From: Chryseobacterium tagetis
GTDB taxonomy: Bacteria > Bacteroidota > Bacteroidia > Flavobacteriales > Weeksellaceae
Assembly: GCF_016735585.2 (NCBI RefSeq)
Contig: NZ_JAERSE020000003.1
Location: forward strand, 1 to 64,000
Direction: 5' to 3'
DNA: 64,000 nucleotides
Part shown: one piece after another, positions 16,553 to 25,002 of the stretch
Position numbering within the stretch: position 1 is the stretch's first letter
How the letters are laid out: every line of letters begins with the position of its first letter
Program-made: the position numbers and the translations under genes
The notes under the pieces: generated by a model
What the model was told of the DNA's origin: nothing
Database searches by the model: none
The model's input: only the letters and a program-made list of their open reading frames with translations

Positions 16553-18199
16553 ATGCTTAGGAAAATTTCGATTGCGGCGGTTACATTTTTATCCGTGTTT
16601 ACAATCAATGCGCAGAAGAACAAAAATTCACAGCTGGAAAGACCAAAATTGGTAGTAGGTTTGGTGGTTGATCAAATGAGATGGGATTATCTGTACCGTT
16701 TTTATAATAAATATGGTAACGATGGTTTCAAAAGATTATTGGGAACTGGTTATTCTTTAAATAATGTACATATTCCTTATGTTCCTACCGTTACGGCTTT
16801 AGGACATACTTGTATCTATACAGGATCGGTTCCGGCAATTCATGGGATTGCAGGGAATGACTGGACAGATAAGGAGACGGGACAAAATGTATATTGTACG
16901 ACAGATGAAAGTGTAAAACCAGTTGGAACAACTAATGCAAAAGTGGGAAGCCACTCTCCGAAAAACCTTTGGTCGACTACAGTTACAGATGAATTAAGAT
17001 TGGCGACCAATTTCCAAGGAAAAGTAATCGGGGTTTCTTTGAAAGACAGAGCTTCTATTCTTCCGGCAGGTCACAATCCGAACGGAGCTTTCTGGTTCGA
17101 TGATTCTTCCGGGAATTTTATTACCAGTTCTTGGTACATGAATGATTTGCCACAATGGGTGAAATCTTTCAATTCTCAGAATTTGCCGGATCAATTAGTG
17201 GCAAACGGTTGGAATACCTTGCTTCCAATCAGTCAGTATACTGAAAGTTCTCCGGATAATTCTTCTTGGGAAGGATTGTTGGGAAGTGCTAAAACACCAA
17301 CTTTCCCATACAGCAATTTAGCGGTTGATTATAAAGCGAAAAAAGATAATATCCGTTACACGCCTTTTGGAAATACATTGACTTTGAAGTTGGCTGAAGC
17401 TTCTGTGGAAGGTGAAAAGTTAGGAGGAGATGATATTACCGACTTTTTAGCGATCAATCTGGCTTCAACGGATTATGCAGGTCACAAGTTTGGTCCGAAT
17501 TCTATTGAAGTTGAGGATGTCTATTTAAGATTAGATCAGGATTTAGCTCAGTTTTTCAATTATTTAGATTCTAAGGTTGGAAAAGGGCAATATACGGTTT
17601 TCCTTTCTGCCGATCACGGAGGAGCACATTCTGTAGGATTTTTACAGGAACATAAAATTGCAACAGGTTTCTTCGGGGAAGGAATGGAAAAAAATATCAA
17701 TGACAAACTAAAAGAAAAGTTCGGGGTTGATAAGCTGATTAATGCAGTAGATAACTATCAGGTTTATTTTGACAGAAAATTACTGAAAGATAATAAGCTG
17801 GAATTGGATGATGTAAGAGACTTTGCCATCAAAGAATTAGAAAAAGATCCTACTGTTTTGTATGCGGTTTCTGTGACGGAAGTTCAGGAAGCGACTATTC
17901 CTGAGCCGATCAAGCAGAGAATCATCAATGGAATCAACAGACAGAGAAGCGGAGATATTCAGCTGATTTCTCACGACTCTATGTTGCCTCCGTATGCGAA
18001 AACAGGAACAACACACAGTGTCTGGAATTCTTACGATTCACATATTCCGTTAATTTTTATGGGATGGGGAATTCAGCATGGAGAAAGCAGTAAGCCTTAT
18101 TTTATGACGGATATTGCACCAACAGTTTCTTCTTTATTAAAAATTCAGTTTCCTAGCGGAAATGTAGGAAATCCGATTACGGAAGTTGTTGGTAAATAG
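16553..18199 (+). CDS. pafA: Alkaline phosphatase PafA (phosphate-irrepressible type)
   Basis: This 548-residue exported phosphomonoesterase of the alkaline phosphatase superfamily has a signal peptide ending INAQ. The active site can be read in full: metal ligands Asp40, Asp307, His311, Asp354, His355 and His488, nucleophile Thr81 in VPTVTALGH, Asn102, and the Lys164/Arg166 pair in SLKDR. Each is two residues beyond the number known for the Elizabethkingia (Chryseobacterium) meningosepticum enzyme, a consistent match over the entire chain. It releases phosphate from many organophosphates in the periplasm. It is monocistronic, with a TAnnTTTG element upstream and a terminator downstream. Confidence 0.96.
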   Translation: MLRKISIAAVTFLSVFTINAQKNKNSQLERPKLVVGLVVDQMRWDYLYRFYNKYGNDGFKRLLGTGYSLNNVHIPYVPTVTALGHTCIYTGSVPAIHGIAGNDWTDKETGQNVYCTTDESVKPVGTTNAKVGSHSPKNLWSTTVTDELRLATNFQGKVIGVSLKDRASILPAGHNPNGAFWFDDSSGNFITSSWYMNDLPQWVKSFNSQNLPDQLVANGWNTLLPISQYTESSPDNSSWEGLLGSAKTPTFPYSNLAVDYKAKKDNIRYTPFGNTLTLKLAEASVEGEKLGGDDITDFLAINLASTDYAGHKFGPNSIEVEDVYLRLDQDLAQFFNYLDSKVGKGQYTVFLSADHGGAHSVGFLQEHKIATGFFGEGMEKNINDKLKEKFGVDKLINAVDNYQVYFDRKLLKDNKLELDDVRDFAIKELEKDPTVLYAVSVTEVQEATIPEPIKQRIINGINRQRSGDIQLISHDSMLPPYAKTGTTHSVWNSYDSHIPLIFMGWGIQHGESSKPYFMTDIAPTVSSLLKIQFPSGNVGNPITEVVGK

Positions 18200-18223
18200 A
18201 TCTTAGATCTTACAATTATAAAT

Positions 18224-18254
18224 AAAAAAACATTCCATATCGGAATGTTTTTTT
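18224..18254. terminator. Bidirectional terminator between pafA and the TPR gene
   Basis: acattcc (18230-18236) pairs with ggaatgt (18242-18248) around a 5-nt loop, flanked by A7 and T7 runs. It serves pafA rightward and the TPR gene leftward, whose stop codon begins 2 nt away. Confidence 0.9.
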
Positions 18255-18255
18255 G

Positions 18256-19389
18256 TTATGAAGCACGTATAATGTGCTGTATTTCTTTTTGGTATCTTTT
18301 GTTTTGTCTTCTTGTTCTTAAGATCAGATAAATAAAAAATCCAATGACAATTATACTTATAACGGACGAAATGATCATTAAATAAGTATAATGAGATTTA
18401 ATTTCTTTATTCCTAGCGGAAGTATCTTTGTTATGATTATCAATAACCTGATTGATAGAAGTGAGCTCATTTTCCTTTCTTTTGAAACGCATTTCAAAAT
18501 ATTTTCTATTGTACATTTGGTAGAGATCCTGTTTTCTTAACGCAAGATAATTATCTGCCATTTCCTTATAGATTCCTTCATTTAGGACAATGTCACCCGT
18601 GTTTTTGCTGAGGTTTTCTGCTTTTTTTAAAAGATCGATGGCTGTCTGATACTCGTGTTTTTGCTTATACATTTCCGCCATTCCTTTCAGAGCAAATGCT
18701 TCAAGACTTTTGGCGTGGTTTTTCTGTGCGAAGTTTACAGATTCTGAAAATGCCTGTTGCGCTTTGTCGATCTGATTTAAATTCAGATAACAATAGCCAA
18801 TGTTATAATAGACCACACTTACATTCGAATAGGTAGTGCTCTTTACCGGAACTTTTTCAAAATTCTGAAGAGAGATCAGAAACTTTTCAAGAGCGATTTC
18901 TGAGTTTGACTGGCTTTTGTAGATCATGCCTCGTATCGCATAGCTTCTTGCGGTTTCTATATATTTTTCAGGCGAATTTTCCGGGATTTTTGCTAAATAC
19001 TGGTCTGCTTCGTTCAGGGTTTCAAGACTTTTGCTGAAGAGTTCCATCTGCTGATACTGTATTGCAACAGCAATAAGCACACTTGCCTGATTTTTTGCGT
19101 CGTTTGTCTTTTGTGAAAGTTCTTTCGCTTTTAAAATGTATTTTAAAGACTCATCAAAATTTCTTTTAGCAATATTGGCGGTGGAAAGCAGCATATAAAT
19201 TCTAATGGAAGTATTGATGTCATTATCTTTTTTTAATAGATTTTTCCCAATTTTAATACTGTTGTCCGGATTATCATAGATCTCATTATAGGCTTTTTTC
19301 ATCAGAGAATCATCGGGCGTTTTTTGAGCATGTATAGAAATATAAAAGCTCAGCAGCAGGAATGAAAATAATTTTATAATGAGTTTCAT
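18256..19389 (-). CDS. TPR membrane protein without DNA-binding domain (377 aa)
   Basis: A signal peptide (ending SIHAQ) is followed by about six tetratricopeptide repeats (residues 30-310), for example YSNVSVVYYNIGYCYLNLNQIDKAQQAF. One membrane helix (about 330-355) and a short basic tail ending IQHIIRAS complete it. The upstream neighbour has the same layout plus a C-terminal AraC domain; here the chain stops right after the membrane helix. Its ATG overlaps the neighbour's TGA in an ATGA junction, so translation is probably coupled. It may be a decayed paralog, or a periplasmic sensing partner that works with the full-length protein. The ORF is clean, which favours a retained function. Confidence 0.82.
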   Translation of the reverse strand: MKLIIKLFSFLLLSFYISIHAQKTPDDSLMKKAYNEIYDNPDNSIKIGKNLLKKDNDINTSIRIYMLLSTANIAKRNFDESLKYILKAKELSQKTNDAKNQASVLIAVAIQYQQMELFSKSLETLNEADQYLAKIPENSPEKYIETARSYAIRGMIYKSQSNSEIALEKFLISLQNFEKVPVKSTTYSNVSVVYYNIGYCYLNLNQIDKAQQAFSESVNFAQKNHAKSLEAFALKGMAEMYKQKHEYQTAIDLLKKAENLSKNTGDIVLNEGIYKEMADNYLALRKQDLYQMYNRKYFEMRFKRKENELTSINQVIDNHNKDTSARNKEIKSHYTYLMIISSVISIIVIGFFIYLILRTRRQNKRYQKEIQHIIRAS

Positions 19390-21038
19390 AGAGATTTACT
19401 TTTACTGATTTCCTGAATATAGGCATTCGGAGACATTCCTGTAATAGACTTGAATACGGTTGTAAACGTACTGTGAGATGAAAATCCCGAATATTCCGCA
19501 AGATAACTTACCTTATAATTAAGGAAAGTAGGATTGGTTCTTAATAAATGGGCAATATGATTGATCCTTAATTCATTAATGTACCCGTTGAAGTTCTTTT
19601 CCTTGCTGCTGTTAATAACTTCAGAAAGATACTTCGTATTGATTTCCATTTGAGAAGAAAGTAAGGAAAGGGACATGTTCTTATTCAAAAAACGGTCAGA
19701 TTGTTCGAATTCTTCAAGTTTTAGGAGAATTTCTTCTTCTTTTTCCTTTGAAATTTTATTAGAATCTTTTTCCGGATTCTTTTCACTGGCAGGAGTTTCT
19801 TTTATAACCGGCAGGGAAGAAGCGATTTTCTGTTTCTGTTTTCGTTGTTTTTCAAAAAAATCGAATTGCTTTTTTAAATCTTTATTTTTGTTTTTAATGA
19901 TAAGTAAATAAATGAAAAGCCCGATTGTTATTAAGATCAGGATCAGGGTTAACGTCCAGAAAGATTGCAGATAGTTTTGCTTTTTAAACTCAATATTTTT
20001 ATTGAGGTTGGTTTCTACAAGCTTTACGATATACCGTATTCCTTCTTTGGTATTAGAATCTTCCTTGGTTTTTAAATCCGTGTAAAGTTTATTGTACTGA
20101 TGGTATTTTTCATTATCATGAAGCGTAAAGTAATTTCGGGATAACGATTCGTAAATTTTAATTTTTAAATTATCAAAAGGTAAATTCTCAATTTGCGAAA
20201 GGGCCAGTTCTGATTGAAAAATTGACGTTTTATAATCCTGTTTCAGGAAATAATACCGGGATAAGTTTTCATAAGCGAAACCTAATAAAAAGGGACGGTC
20301 TTTATATTTTTTAAGATGGTGAATGATGCTGTCTGTCAGTTTTTTAGATTCCTCTAAATGATTCTGTTTCATCAGATAAGAGGAGCGGAAAAGTTTATTT
20401 TCTATTTCCGTGATGATATTCTCTTCATTACTGTTATTGGTATACTGATCACTCTTATCGAGATATTGTAAAGCCGCAGGATAATTTCTGTTGATCCCAA
20501 AATTCAGCGCCTGAAGCTGATAAAGTTTGGCCGTCGTAATTCTTAATCTGGGATCATTACTTTTTAGCAGGTTCTGATCACAGAGAAGATGAGTGATGAT
20601 TTTTTTTGACTGATTGTATAAATCCAGATTTTGATACTGCTCAGCGAGATTATAATCACCAAAAGCCTGCATAAAATAAGACAAATTTTTCTCCTGTACA
20701 TCTTCTTTCTGTATGGAAGTGCTTACAGACTGTACATAATCACCCTTCATCGCATACGCTTGCGAAATGATGTTTTGCAGTACGATTTTGTGCTCAATAT
20801 TCTGATCACTGAGAAGAAGGCTTTGTGAATAGCTAATGCAGTCGTCAGGATTCTGATACAACTTTTGAAATGCCTTATCAGCCAGAATTGTGAAGTCGGG
20901 ACCTGACTGTCCGCTTGTGAAAATGGACAAAAAAATGACAAGTAATAATAAAACGGTGTTTTTACTTTCCGGCATTTTTAGAAAAAATAAACTGTTTTTT
21001 GTGTTACTATGAATAATCTCCTTGAAAATTATCTTCAA
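19386..21038 (-). CDS. TPR-transmembrane-AraC one-component regulator (550 aa)
   Basis: An N-terminal signal/anchor region (MPESKNTVLLLLVIFLSIFTSGQ) is followed by periplasmic tetratricopeptide repeats to about residue 340. A membrane helix (SFWTLTLILILITIGLFIYLLII) leads into a charged linker. The C-terminal AraC domain contains LSLLSSQMEINTKYLSEVINSS and LAEYSGFSSHSTFTTVFKSITGMSPNAY. This is the Flavobacteriia type of membrane-bound AraC regulator that senses outside the cytoplasm. An in-frame ATG at residue 22 could be the real start, giving a better signal sequence. It is coupled to the DNA-binding-free paralog. The divergent HAF-repeat gene is a possible target. Confidence 0.86.
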   Translation of the reverse strand: MKIIFKEIIHSNTKNSLFFLKMPESKNTVLLLLVIFLSIFTSGQSGPDFTILADKAFQKLYQNPDDCISYSQSLLLSDQNIEHKIVLQNIISQAYAMKGDYVQSVSTSIQKEDVQEKNLSYFMQAFGDYNLAEQYQNLDLYNQSKKIITHLLCDQNLLKSNDPRLRITTAKLYQLQALNFGINRNYPAALQYLDKSDQYTNNSNEENIITEIENKLFRSSYLMKQNHLEESKKLTDSIIHHLKKYKDRPFLLGFAYENLSRYYFLKQDYKTSIFQSELALSQIENLPFDNLKIKIYESLSRNYFTLHDNEKYHQYNKLYTDLKTKEDSNTKEGIRYIVKLVETNLNKNIEFKKQNYLQSFWTLTLILILITIGLFIYLLIIKNKNKDLKKQFDFFEKQRKQKQKIASSLPVIKETPASEKNPEKDSNKISKEKEEEILLKLEEFEQSDRFLNKNMSLSLLSSQMEINTKYLSEVINSSKEKNFNGYINELRINHIAHLLRTNPTFLNYKVSYLAEYSGFSSHSTFTTVFKSITGMSPNAYIQEISKSKSL

Positions 21039-21187
21039 TATAGCTTTTTTATATATTGTTGATTATTAAATTTTTATGGTTTTTATTCTTTTGAATTTCA
21101 CGAATTGTAAAAGACAATTTCTTTTAATTGGGTAAATATAATATTAATATTGTCTTCACCAATTCAAAATATTAAATATAACAAAGC

Positions 21188-22501
21188 ATGAAAAAGATTT
21201 ACAAACTTTCAATTAAAGTATTGGCAGGATATTGCCTGCTGAATGTTGGAGTTGCAAAGGCGCAGCTTAGTGTAATGGGGCTTGGAAATTATACCGTAGG
21301 TGCGGTTTCTGATAACGGAGTCGTAAGTATGCATACAAGCGCAGGCGGAATTTACAAATGGACGGCTGCAGGCGGACTGGTACAGATAGGATCACTTACA
21401 AATGGCTATCCTGCTGCGGGAAGAACAGTGGTTTCCAATGACGGGACCAAGATTGCATCTTCAGTAACAAATGCGGCGACAGGCTTTAATGAGATCGCAA
21501 CATATGATGTAGCTACTTCTACGTGGGTGAATAGAGGCGGGCTTGTTCCTACCGGTTGGGATGGATCTGTAAGTTCTACCTGGGGAATGAACTTAAATGG
21601 AACAACCATTGTCGGTTTAGGATGGCTTACTGCAGCTAATGCACATGCTGTGAAATGGGATGCAGCCGGTGGAGTGGTAGACTTGGGAAGTATGGTTTCC
21701 GGAAGAAGCTCAAGAGCCAATGCGGTGAATACTGATGGAACTGTCATTGTAGGATGGCAGGACGAACCTACAGGAACCAGAAGCGGTGCAATGTGGGTAA
21801 ACGGTGTGGAAAGTTTCATTACAGACGGCAGCGGAAATAATCTGGGGGAAGCCGGAGCTGTCTCTGCAGACGGAAATACAATAATAGGTGCAGCATTGCC
21901 TAATCCTTATGTTTGGAATACAACATCGGGAGTAACATATATAACACATCCAAATTCCTCGGTCTTCTTCAGGGGTGGTGCAACAGGAATATCTGCCAAC
22001 GGAACAACTGTAGTAGGGTATTTCAGGGCGTTTTCGGCACCTCCAATGTCTGGAGAAGGCTTTATTTGGACGGCGGCAAACGGACGTGTTAATTTGAATG
22101 ATTACGCGGTATCATTAGGAATTGCCACCAATGGGGTAACAATGGGGCTGCCTTTGGCGATTTCGCAGGACGGGAAGAAAATTGCAGGAGTAGGAACCAA
22201 TGCATCCGGACAGATCGTCGGGTTTTATTTAGATCTTACCCAATATTTATCGGTGAGAGATTACGTGAAAAGTGATCATAAGGTAGGAATTTACCCAAAT
22301 CCGGTAACGAACATCCTTTATTTCAAAGGAGCTGAAAAAATTGATAAAGCTGAAATTTATAATATGGTCGGGCAAAAAGTGAAAACATTCAATCCGGTAG
22401 ATGGCCAGATTGACGTATCGTCTTTATTAAGTGGAGATTATATACTGCAATATTCTGTTGAGGGGGAAAAACAACAGAATTATAAATTCATAAAGCAGTA
22501 G
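21188..22501 (+). CDS. Secreted HAF-repeat protein with T9SS type A sorting domain
   Basis: The 437-residue protein has a signal peptide (MKKIYKLSIKVLAGYCLLNVG..AKAQ). Its body is made of repeats, each with a buried sequence like NTDGTVIVGWQDEP, SADGNTIIGAALP or SANGTTVVGYF, followed by W. This is the 'HAF' type of autotransporter-like beta-propeller repeat. The last about 75 residues, starting VGIYPNPVTNILYF and ending YKFIKQ, are a T9SS type A domain that directs export to the surface via gliding-associated secretion. It may be a surface adhesin or a released protein; the partner is unknown. It is divergent from the TPR-AraC gene. Confidence 0.85.
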   Translation: MKKIYKLSIKVLAGYCLLNVGVAKAQLSVMGLGNYTVGAVSDNGVVSMHTSAGGIYKWTAAGGLVQIGSLTNGYPAAGRTVVSNDGTKIASSVTNAATGFNEIATYDVATSTWVNRGGLVPTGWDGSVSSTWGMNLNGTTIVGLGWLTAANAHAVKWDAAGGVVDLGSMVSGRSSRANAVNTDGTVIVGWQDEPTGTRSGAMWVNGVESFITDGSGNNLGEAGAVSADGNTIIGAALPNPYVWNTTSGVTYITHPNSSVFFRGGATGISANGTTVVGYFRAFSAPPMSGEGFIWTAANGRVNLNDYAVSLGIATNGVTMGLPLAISQDGKKIAGVGTNASGQIVGFYLDLTQYLSVRDYVKSDHKVGIYPNPVTNILYFKGAEKIDKAEIYNMVGQKVKTFNPVDGQIDVSSLLSGDYILQYSVEGEKQQNYKFIKQ

Positions 22502-22535
22502 TTAAGTTAGACAAATTAACTGAATGTCTTAGACC

Positions 22536-22569
22536 AACAAAACTCACAGATTATTCTGCGAGTTTTGTT
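22536..22569. terminator. Bidirectional terminator, HAF-repeat gene / barstar gene
   Basis: aacaaaactc (22536-22545) and gagttttgtt (22560-22569) form a 10-bp stem. The T-rich right arm ends the rightward HAF-repeat transcript, and the reverse strand serves the barstar transcript. Confidence 0.75.
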
Positions 22570-22583
22570 TTATATTAACCTTG

Positions 22584-22898
22584 TTAATTATTTTCTTCGT
22601 CTTCATCTTTGTCTTCATCATCCTCATATTGCTCCAGATAATAAGTGAATGTGAAGTCTTCGATCTCATCTTCTATATCTTCCAAAGTGGCTAATAAATC
22701 CTCAAAAATCTCCAATTGGTCGATGCTCATATTCACAAATTCTAAATGAAGAGGCATTTCCAGTTCTCCGGTAATCACATCGGCTAGTGCATCCAGATTC
22801 TCTCCAAAGTGCTCAGGAAGCGGCAGTTTTTCTTTTAATTGAGCATAGAAGTCTTCATAATCTCCTATGTCTGTAAAATCTATATATATTGTTTTCAT
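22584..22898 (-). CDS. Barstar-family ribonuclease inhibitor (104 aa)
   Basis: The protein aligns over its length with barstar, the intracellular inhibitor that blocks the barnase active site. The inhibitory helix reads PEHFGENLDALADVITG, with Asp36 and Asp40 at the positions of barstar Asp35 and Asp39, the residues that contact barnase arginines. The usual Trp between them is Ala39. The C-terminus carries an acidic tail (YEDDEDKDEDEENN) that barstar lacks. It has no signal peptide, as expected for a cytosolic immunity protein. It sits 22 nt downstream of the barnase-like gene in the same leftward transcript. Confidence 0.88.
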   Translation of the reverse strand: MKTIYIDFTDIGDYEDFYAQLKEKLPLPEHFGENLDALADVITGELEMPLHLEFVNMSIDQLEIFEDLLATLEDIEDEIEDFTFTYYLEQYEDDEDKDEDEENN

Positions 22899-22920
22899 AT
22901 TTACTTTCTTTTAATTTTTA

Positions 22921-23415
22921 CTACTGCTTTTCAAAGCTCTTATAATGGTTTTTCGTCAAATAAACATCCCCGTTTTTTGTGAAAATAATACGGTCTGCAT
23001 TTCTGTTTCCGCAATGGTAATTCACATCCGCTTCAAAATATTTTTCTCCCTGCGGTAAAGTTTTTTCTCTGTTGCTGAACTTGTCACCACCAATCGCACG
23101 TCTCGGTAAAACTTCACAAAGATTCCCTTTTGAAGGATTCCAACCTTGCTTTTTCGCTTCATTTTTTGTGATATAATAATTGGGAAGCTGATGATTCTGC
23201 TTAACATAACTGATGACTGTTTTCTCCGCTGTCAACTGATCAATGGATTGCTTTAAAGAAGAGCTTTCAGCTTCATTTACCTTTCCGTATTCAACCGTAG
23301 TATTATTTGCAGAAGCCGGATTGTCTTTAATAAAATTATTATAGACGTACATTACAGACATTCCAAAAAGAAGTCCTAAGCAGATAAAAAACAGAGATCT
23401 GATTTTAGCATTCAT
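22921..23415 (-). CDS. Membrane-anchored barnase-type ribonuclease (164 aa)
   Basis: A single hydrophobic segment (about residues 7-25) with no clear cleavage site is followed by a linker and a barnase domain. All catalytic residues of barnase are found with the right spacing: Lys84 (Lys27 in barnase), Arg116 (Arg59), Glu128 (Glu73), Arg138 (Arg83), Arg142 (Arg87) and His157 (His102). The enzyme should cleave single-stranded RNA at G. Anchoring would leave the nuclease in the periplasm, or a release step may exist. Two Cys (100 and 135) may form a disulfide, absent from barnase. Paired with barstar it could be a toxin-immunity or nutrient RNA module. Confidence 0.9.
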   Translation of the reverse strand: MNAKIRSLFFICLGLLFGMSVMYVYNNFIKDNPASANNTTVEYGKVNEAESSSLKQSIDQLTAEKTVISYVKQNHQLPNYYITKNEAKKQGWNPSKGNLCEVLPRRAIGGDKFSNREKTLPQGEKYFEADVNYHCGNRNADRIIFTKNGDVYLTKNHYKSFEKQ

Positions 23416-23448
23416 AATCGCTAATTTAATAAGGTATTAGATACTATT

Positions 23449-24237
23449 TTATCTCCATTCCTCAGGAATATCACAGATAGGAATAGGAACCATTTTATGT
23501 TTGGCAGCTTTATGCATTCTGTCGAAAATTAAAAATACTTCTTTGTCTCTTCCTTCATAATCTTCAGCTGTTTTAGATCCGTATTCTTTCTGAATTTTTT
23601 CCAGTTCTGGATAAGTGGCTCCGATTTGATCTTCATCGGTTCTCTCTGCGTCCCAAAGTCCATCTGTAGGGATCGCATTCTGAATACTTTCAATAAGATT
23701 TAAATCTTTTGCCAATTGATATACCTCAGTTTTATAAAGATCAGCAATTGGGGAAACGTCTACACCGCCATCTCCGTATTTTGTATAAAAACCGATTCCG
23801 AAATCCTCTACTTTATTTCCTGTTCCGCACACCAAAAGGCCATGAAGCTGTCCGAAGTAGTACAAAGTCACCATTCTGAAACGCGATCTTGTATTGGCCA
23901 AAGATAGGTTGTTGCTCCATCTTCCTTCCACATGATCTTCCACACTGCTTTCGAAAGTCTCAAAAACCGGAGTCAGATCAATTCTTTTTCCCTGAACATT
24001 CGGGAATCTTTTCTTCAGATCTTCAATATGATCCTGAGCTCTGTTTACCTGATCTTCTTTCTGTCTGATCGGCATTTCCAAAAGCAGAACTTCCAGCCCC
24101 GTCATTGCACATAAGGTAGAAACGACTCCCGAATCTACACCGCCCGAAACGCCTATTACATATCCTTTTACATTTGCTTTGGTGGCATAATCTTTCAGCC
24201 AGTTTACGAGACGGTCTATTACTTTTTGTGTCTGCAT
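23449..24237 (-). CDS. nadE: NAD synthetase (NH3-dependent)
   Basis: The 262-residue enzyme converts deamido-NAD to NAD with ATP and ammonia, the last step of NAD synthesis. The N-type ATP pyrophosphatase P-loop SGGVDS lies at residues 31-36. The later CGTGNKVEDFGIGFYTKYGDGGVDVSPIADLYKTEV block carries the deamido-NAD and ammonia pocket. No glutaminase domain is present, so free ammonia or a separate donor is needed. It lies 13 nt downstream of the GNAT gene and 33 nt upstream of the barnase-like gene, all leftward, so these genes may share one transcript. Confidence 0.95.
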   Translation of the reverse strand: MQTQKVIDRLVNWLKDYATKANVKGYVIGVSGGVDSGVVSTLCAMTGLEVLLLEMPIRQKEDQVNRAQDHIEDLKKRFPNVQGKRIDLTPVFETFESSVEDHVEGRWSNNLSLANTRSRFRMVTLYYFGQLHGLLVCGTGNKVEDFGIGFYTKYGDGGVDVSPIADLYKTEVYQLAKDLNLIESIQNAIPTDGLWDAERTDEDQIGATYPELEKIQKEYGSKTAEDYEGRDKEVFLIFDRMHKAAKHKMVPIPICDIPEEWR

Positions 24238-24250
24238 TATTTATATTTTT

Positions 24251-24784
24251 TTAATCTATTCCAAATTCTTTAGGGTATTGTATAATACCTTTTACATTTT
24301 TTAATGAATCTTCTGTCAGTTCCAAAGCCATTCCGTTTTCTTCGGGAATGTCAAAAGGAAATGAAATACCAAAATTACTGGTTTTTTTGTATCCAAACTT
24401 AGGATAATAGGTTTCGTGCCCAATTAAAATAACAGAGCCAAATCCCAATTTCTTTGCTGTAAGATGCCCGTAATTGATCAATTGTCCGCCAATTCCCTGA
24501 TTCTGAAACTCAGGCTTTACGGAAACCGGAGCTAATGCCAATGATTCAAACGTTTCAGATCCATTAATGATTTTAAGTTTTGTAAATAAAATATGACCTG
24601 TAATTTCTCCATTCTCATTTTCTGCAACAAGGGATAATTCAGGAATAAAAGCCTCTGATTTTCTTAATCTTTCAACTAAGAACTGTTCCTGATGATCACT
24701 ATGTGCCATAGTTTTGAAAGCCTCCTCGATCAGTTGAAAAACCTTTTGGTGATCTTTTTCCTCTTCCTGTCTTATTGTGATCAT
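24251..24784 (-). CDS. GNAT-family N-acetyltransferase (177 aa)
   Basis: This is a GNAT with the acetyl-CoA loop FQNQGIGGQLINYGHLTAKKLGF (about residues 93-115) and an YPKFGY motif near residue 127. This layout is common for the subgroup annotated as predicted N-acetyltransferase YhbS-like. The protein begins MITIRQEEEKDHQKVFQLIEEAF. The acceptor is not known. A remnant of another GNAT lies immediately upstream in the same orientation. Co-transcription with nadE is likely (13 nt gap). Confidence 0.85.
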   Translation of the reverse strand: MITIRQEEEKDHQKVFQLIEEAFKTMAHSDHQEQFLVERLRKSEAFIPELSLVAENENGEITGHILFTKLKIINGSETFESLALAPVSVKPEFQNQGIGGQLINYGHLTAKKLGFGSVILIGHETYYPKFGYKKTSNFGISFPFDIPEENGMALELTEDSLKNVKGIIQYPKEFGID

Positions 24785-24787
24785 AAA

Positions 24788-24883
24788 CTATAATTTTCGC
24801 TTTTTATTTTGTGCCGGAAACAAACGTTCAAAGTCTGTTTCTTCAAATTTTCTCATTAAAAGGCGCTTGGTTTCCAGTATCAT
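24788..24883 (-). pseudogene. N-terminal stub of a RimJ/RimL-type acetyltransferase
   Basis: A 31-codon frame from ATG 24883-24881 reads MILETKRLLMRKFEETDFERLF, the typical first strand and helix of RimJ/RimL-like GNATs (ET-RL-LR-F-EED). It then turns into PAQNKKRKL and stops 3 nt before the intact GNAT. The rest of the domain is missing, so this is most likely the remains of a deleted gene. Confidence 0.6.
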
Positions 24884-24970
24884 TTCTGTGTCTTACGTTT
24901 CTCAAATACAGAATACATTGTCAGGATGATAAAACCCAATAATTTAAATATAGAATTGTGTTTAAATCCT

Positions 24971-24978
24971 TATTTTTG
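24971..24978 (+). promoter_or_regulatory. TAnnTTTG promoter element of gldB
   Basis: TATTTTTG lies 24 nt before the gldB ATG and fits the Bacteroidota -7 consensus. An upstream TTG (24956-24958) is closer than the usual 17-23 nt spacing. Confidence 0.4.
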
Positions 24979-25002
24979 TAAACTTAAATTCATGTAAAAA
25001 TA

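Noticed and set aside
21406..21949. Two minus-strand frames (137 and 79 codons)
   Set aside because: They are antisense to the HAF-repeat gene and result from its repeats.
22584..23415. Barnase/barstar pair as a classical toxin-antitoxin plasmid-type module
   Set aside because: The nuclease carries an export or anchor helix, so a cytosolic toxin-antitoxin reading does not fit; it was kept as an envelope RNase with inhibitor.
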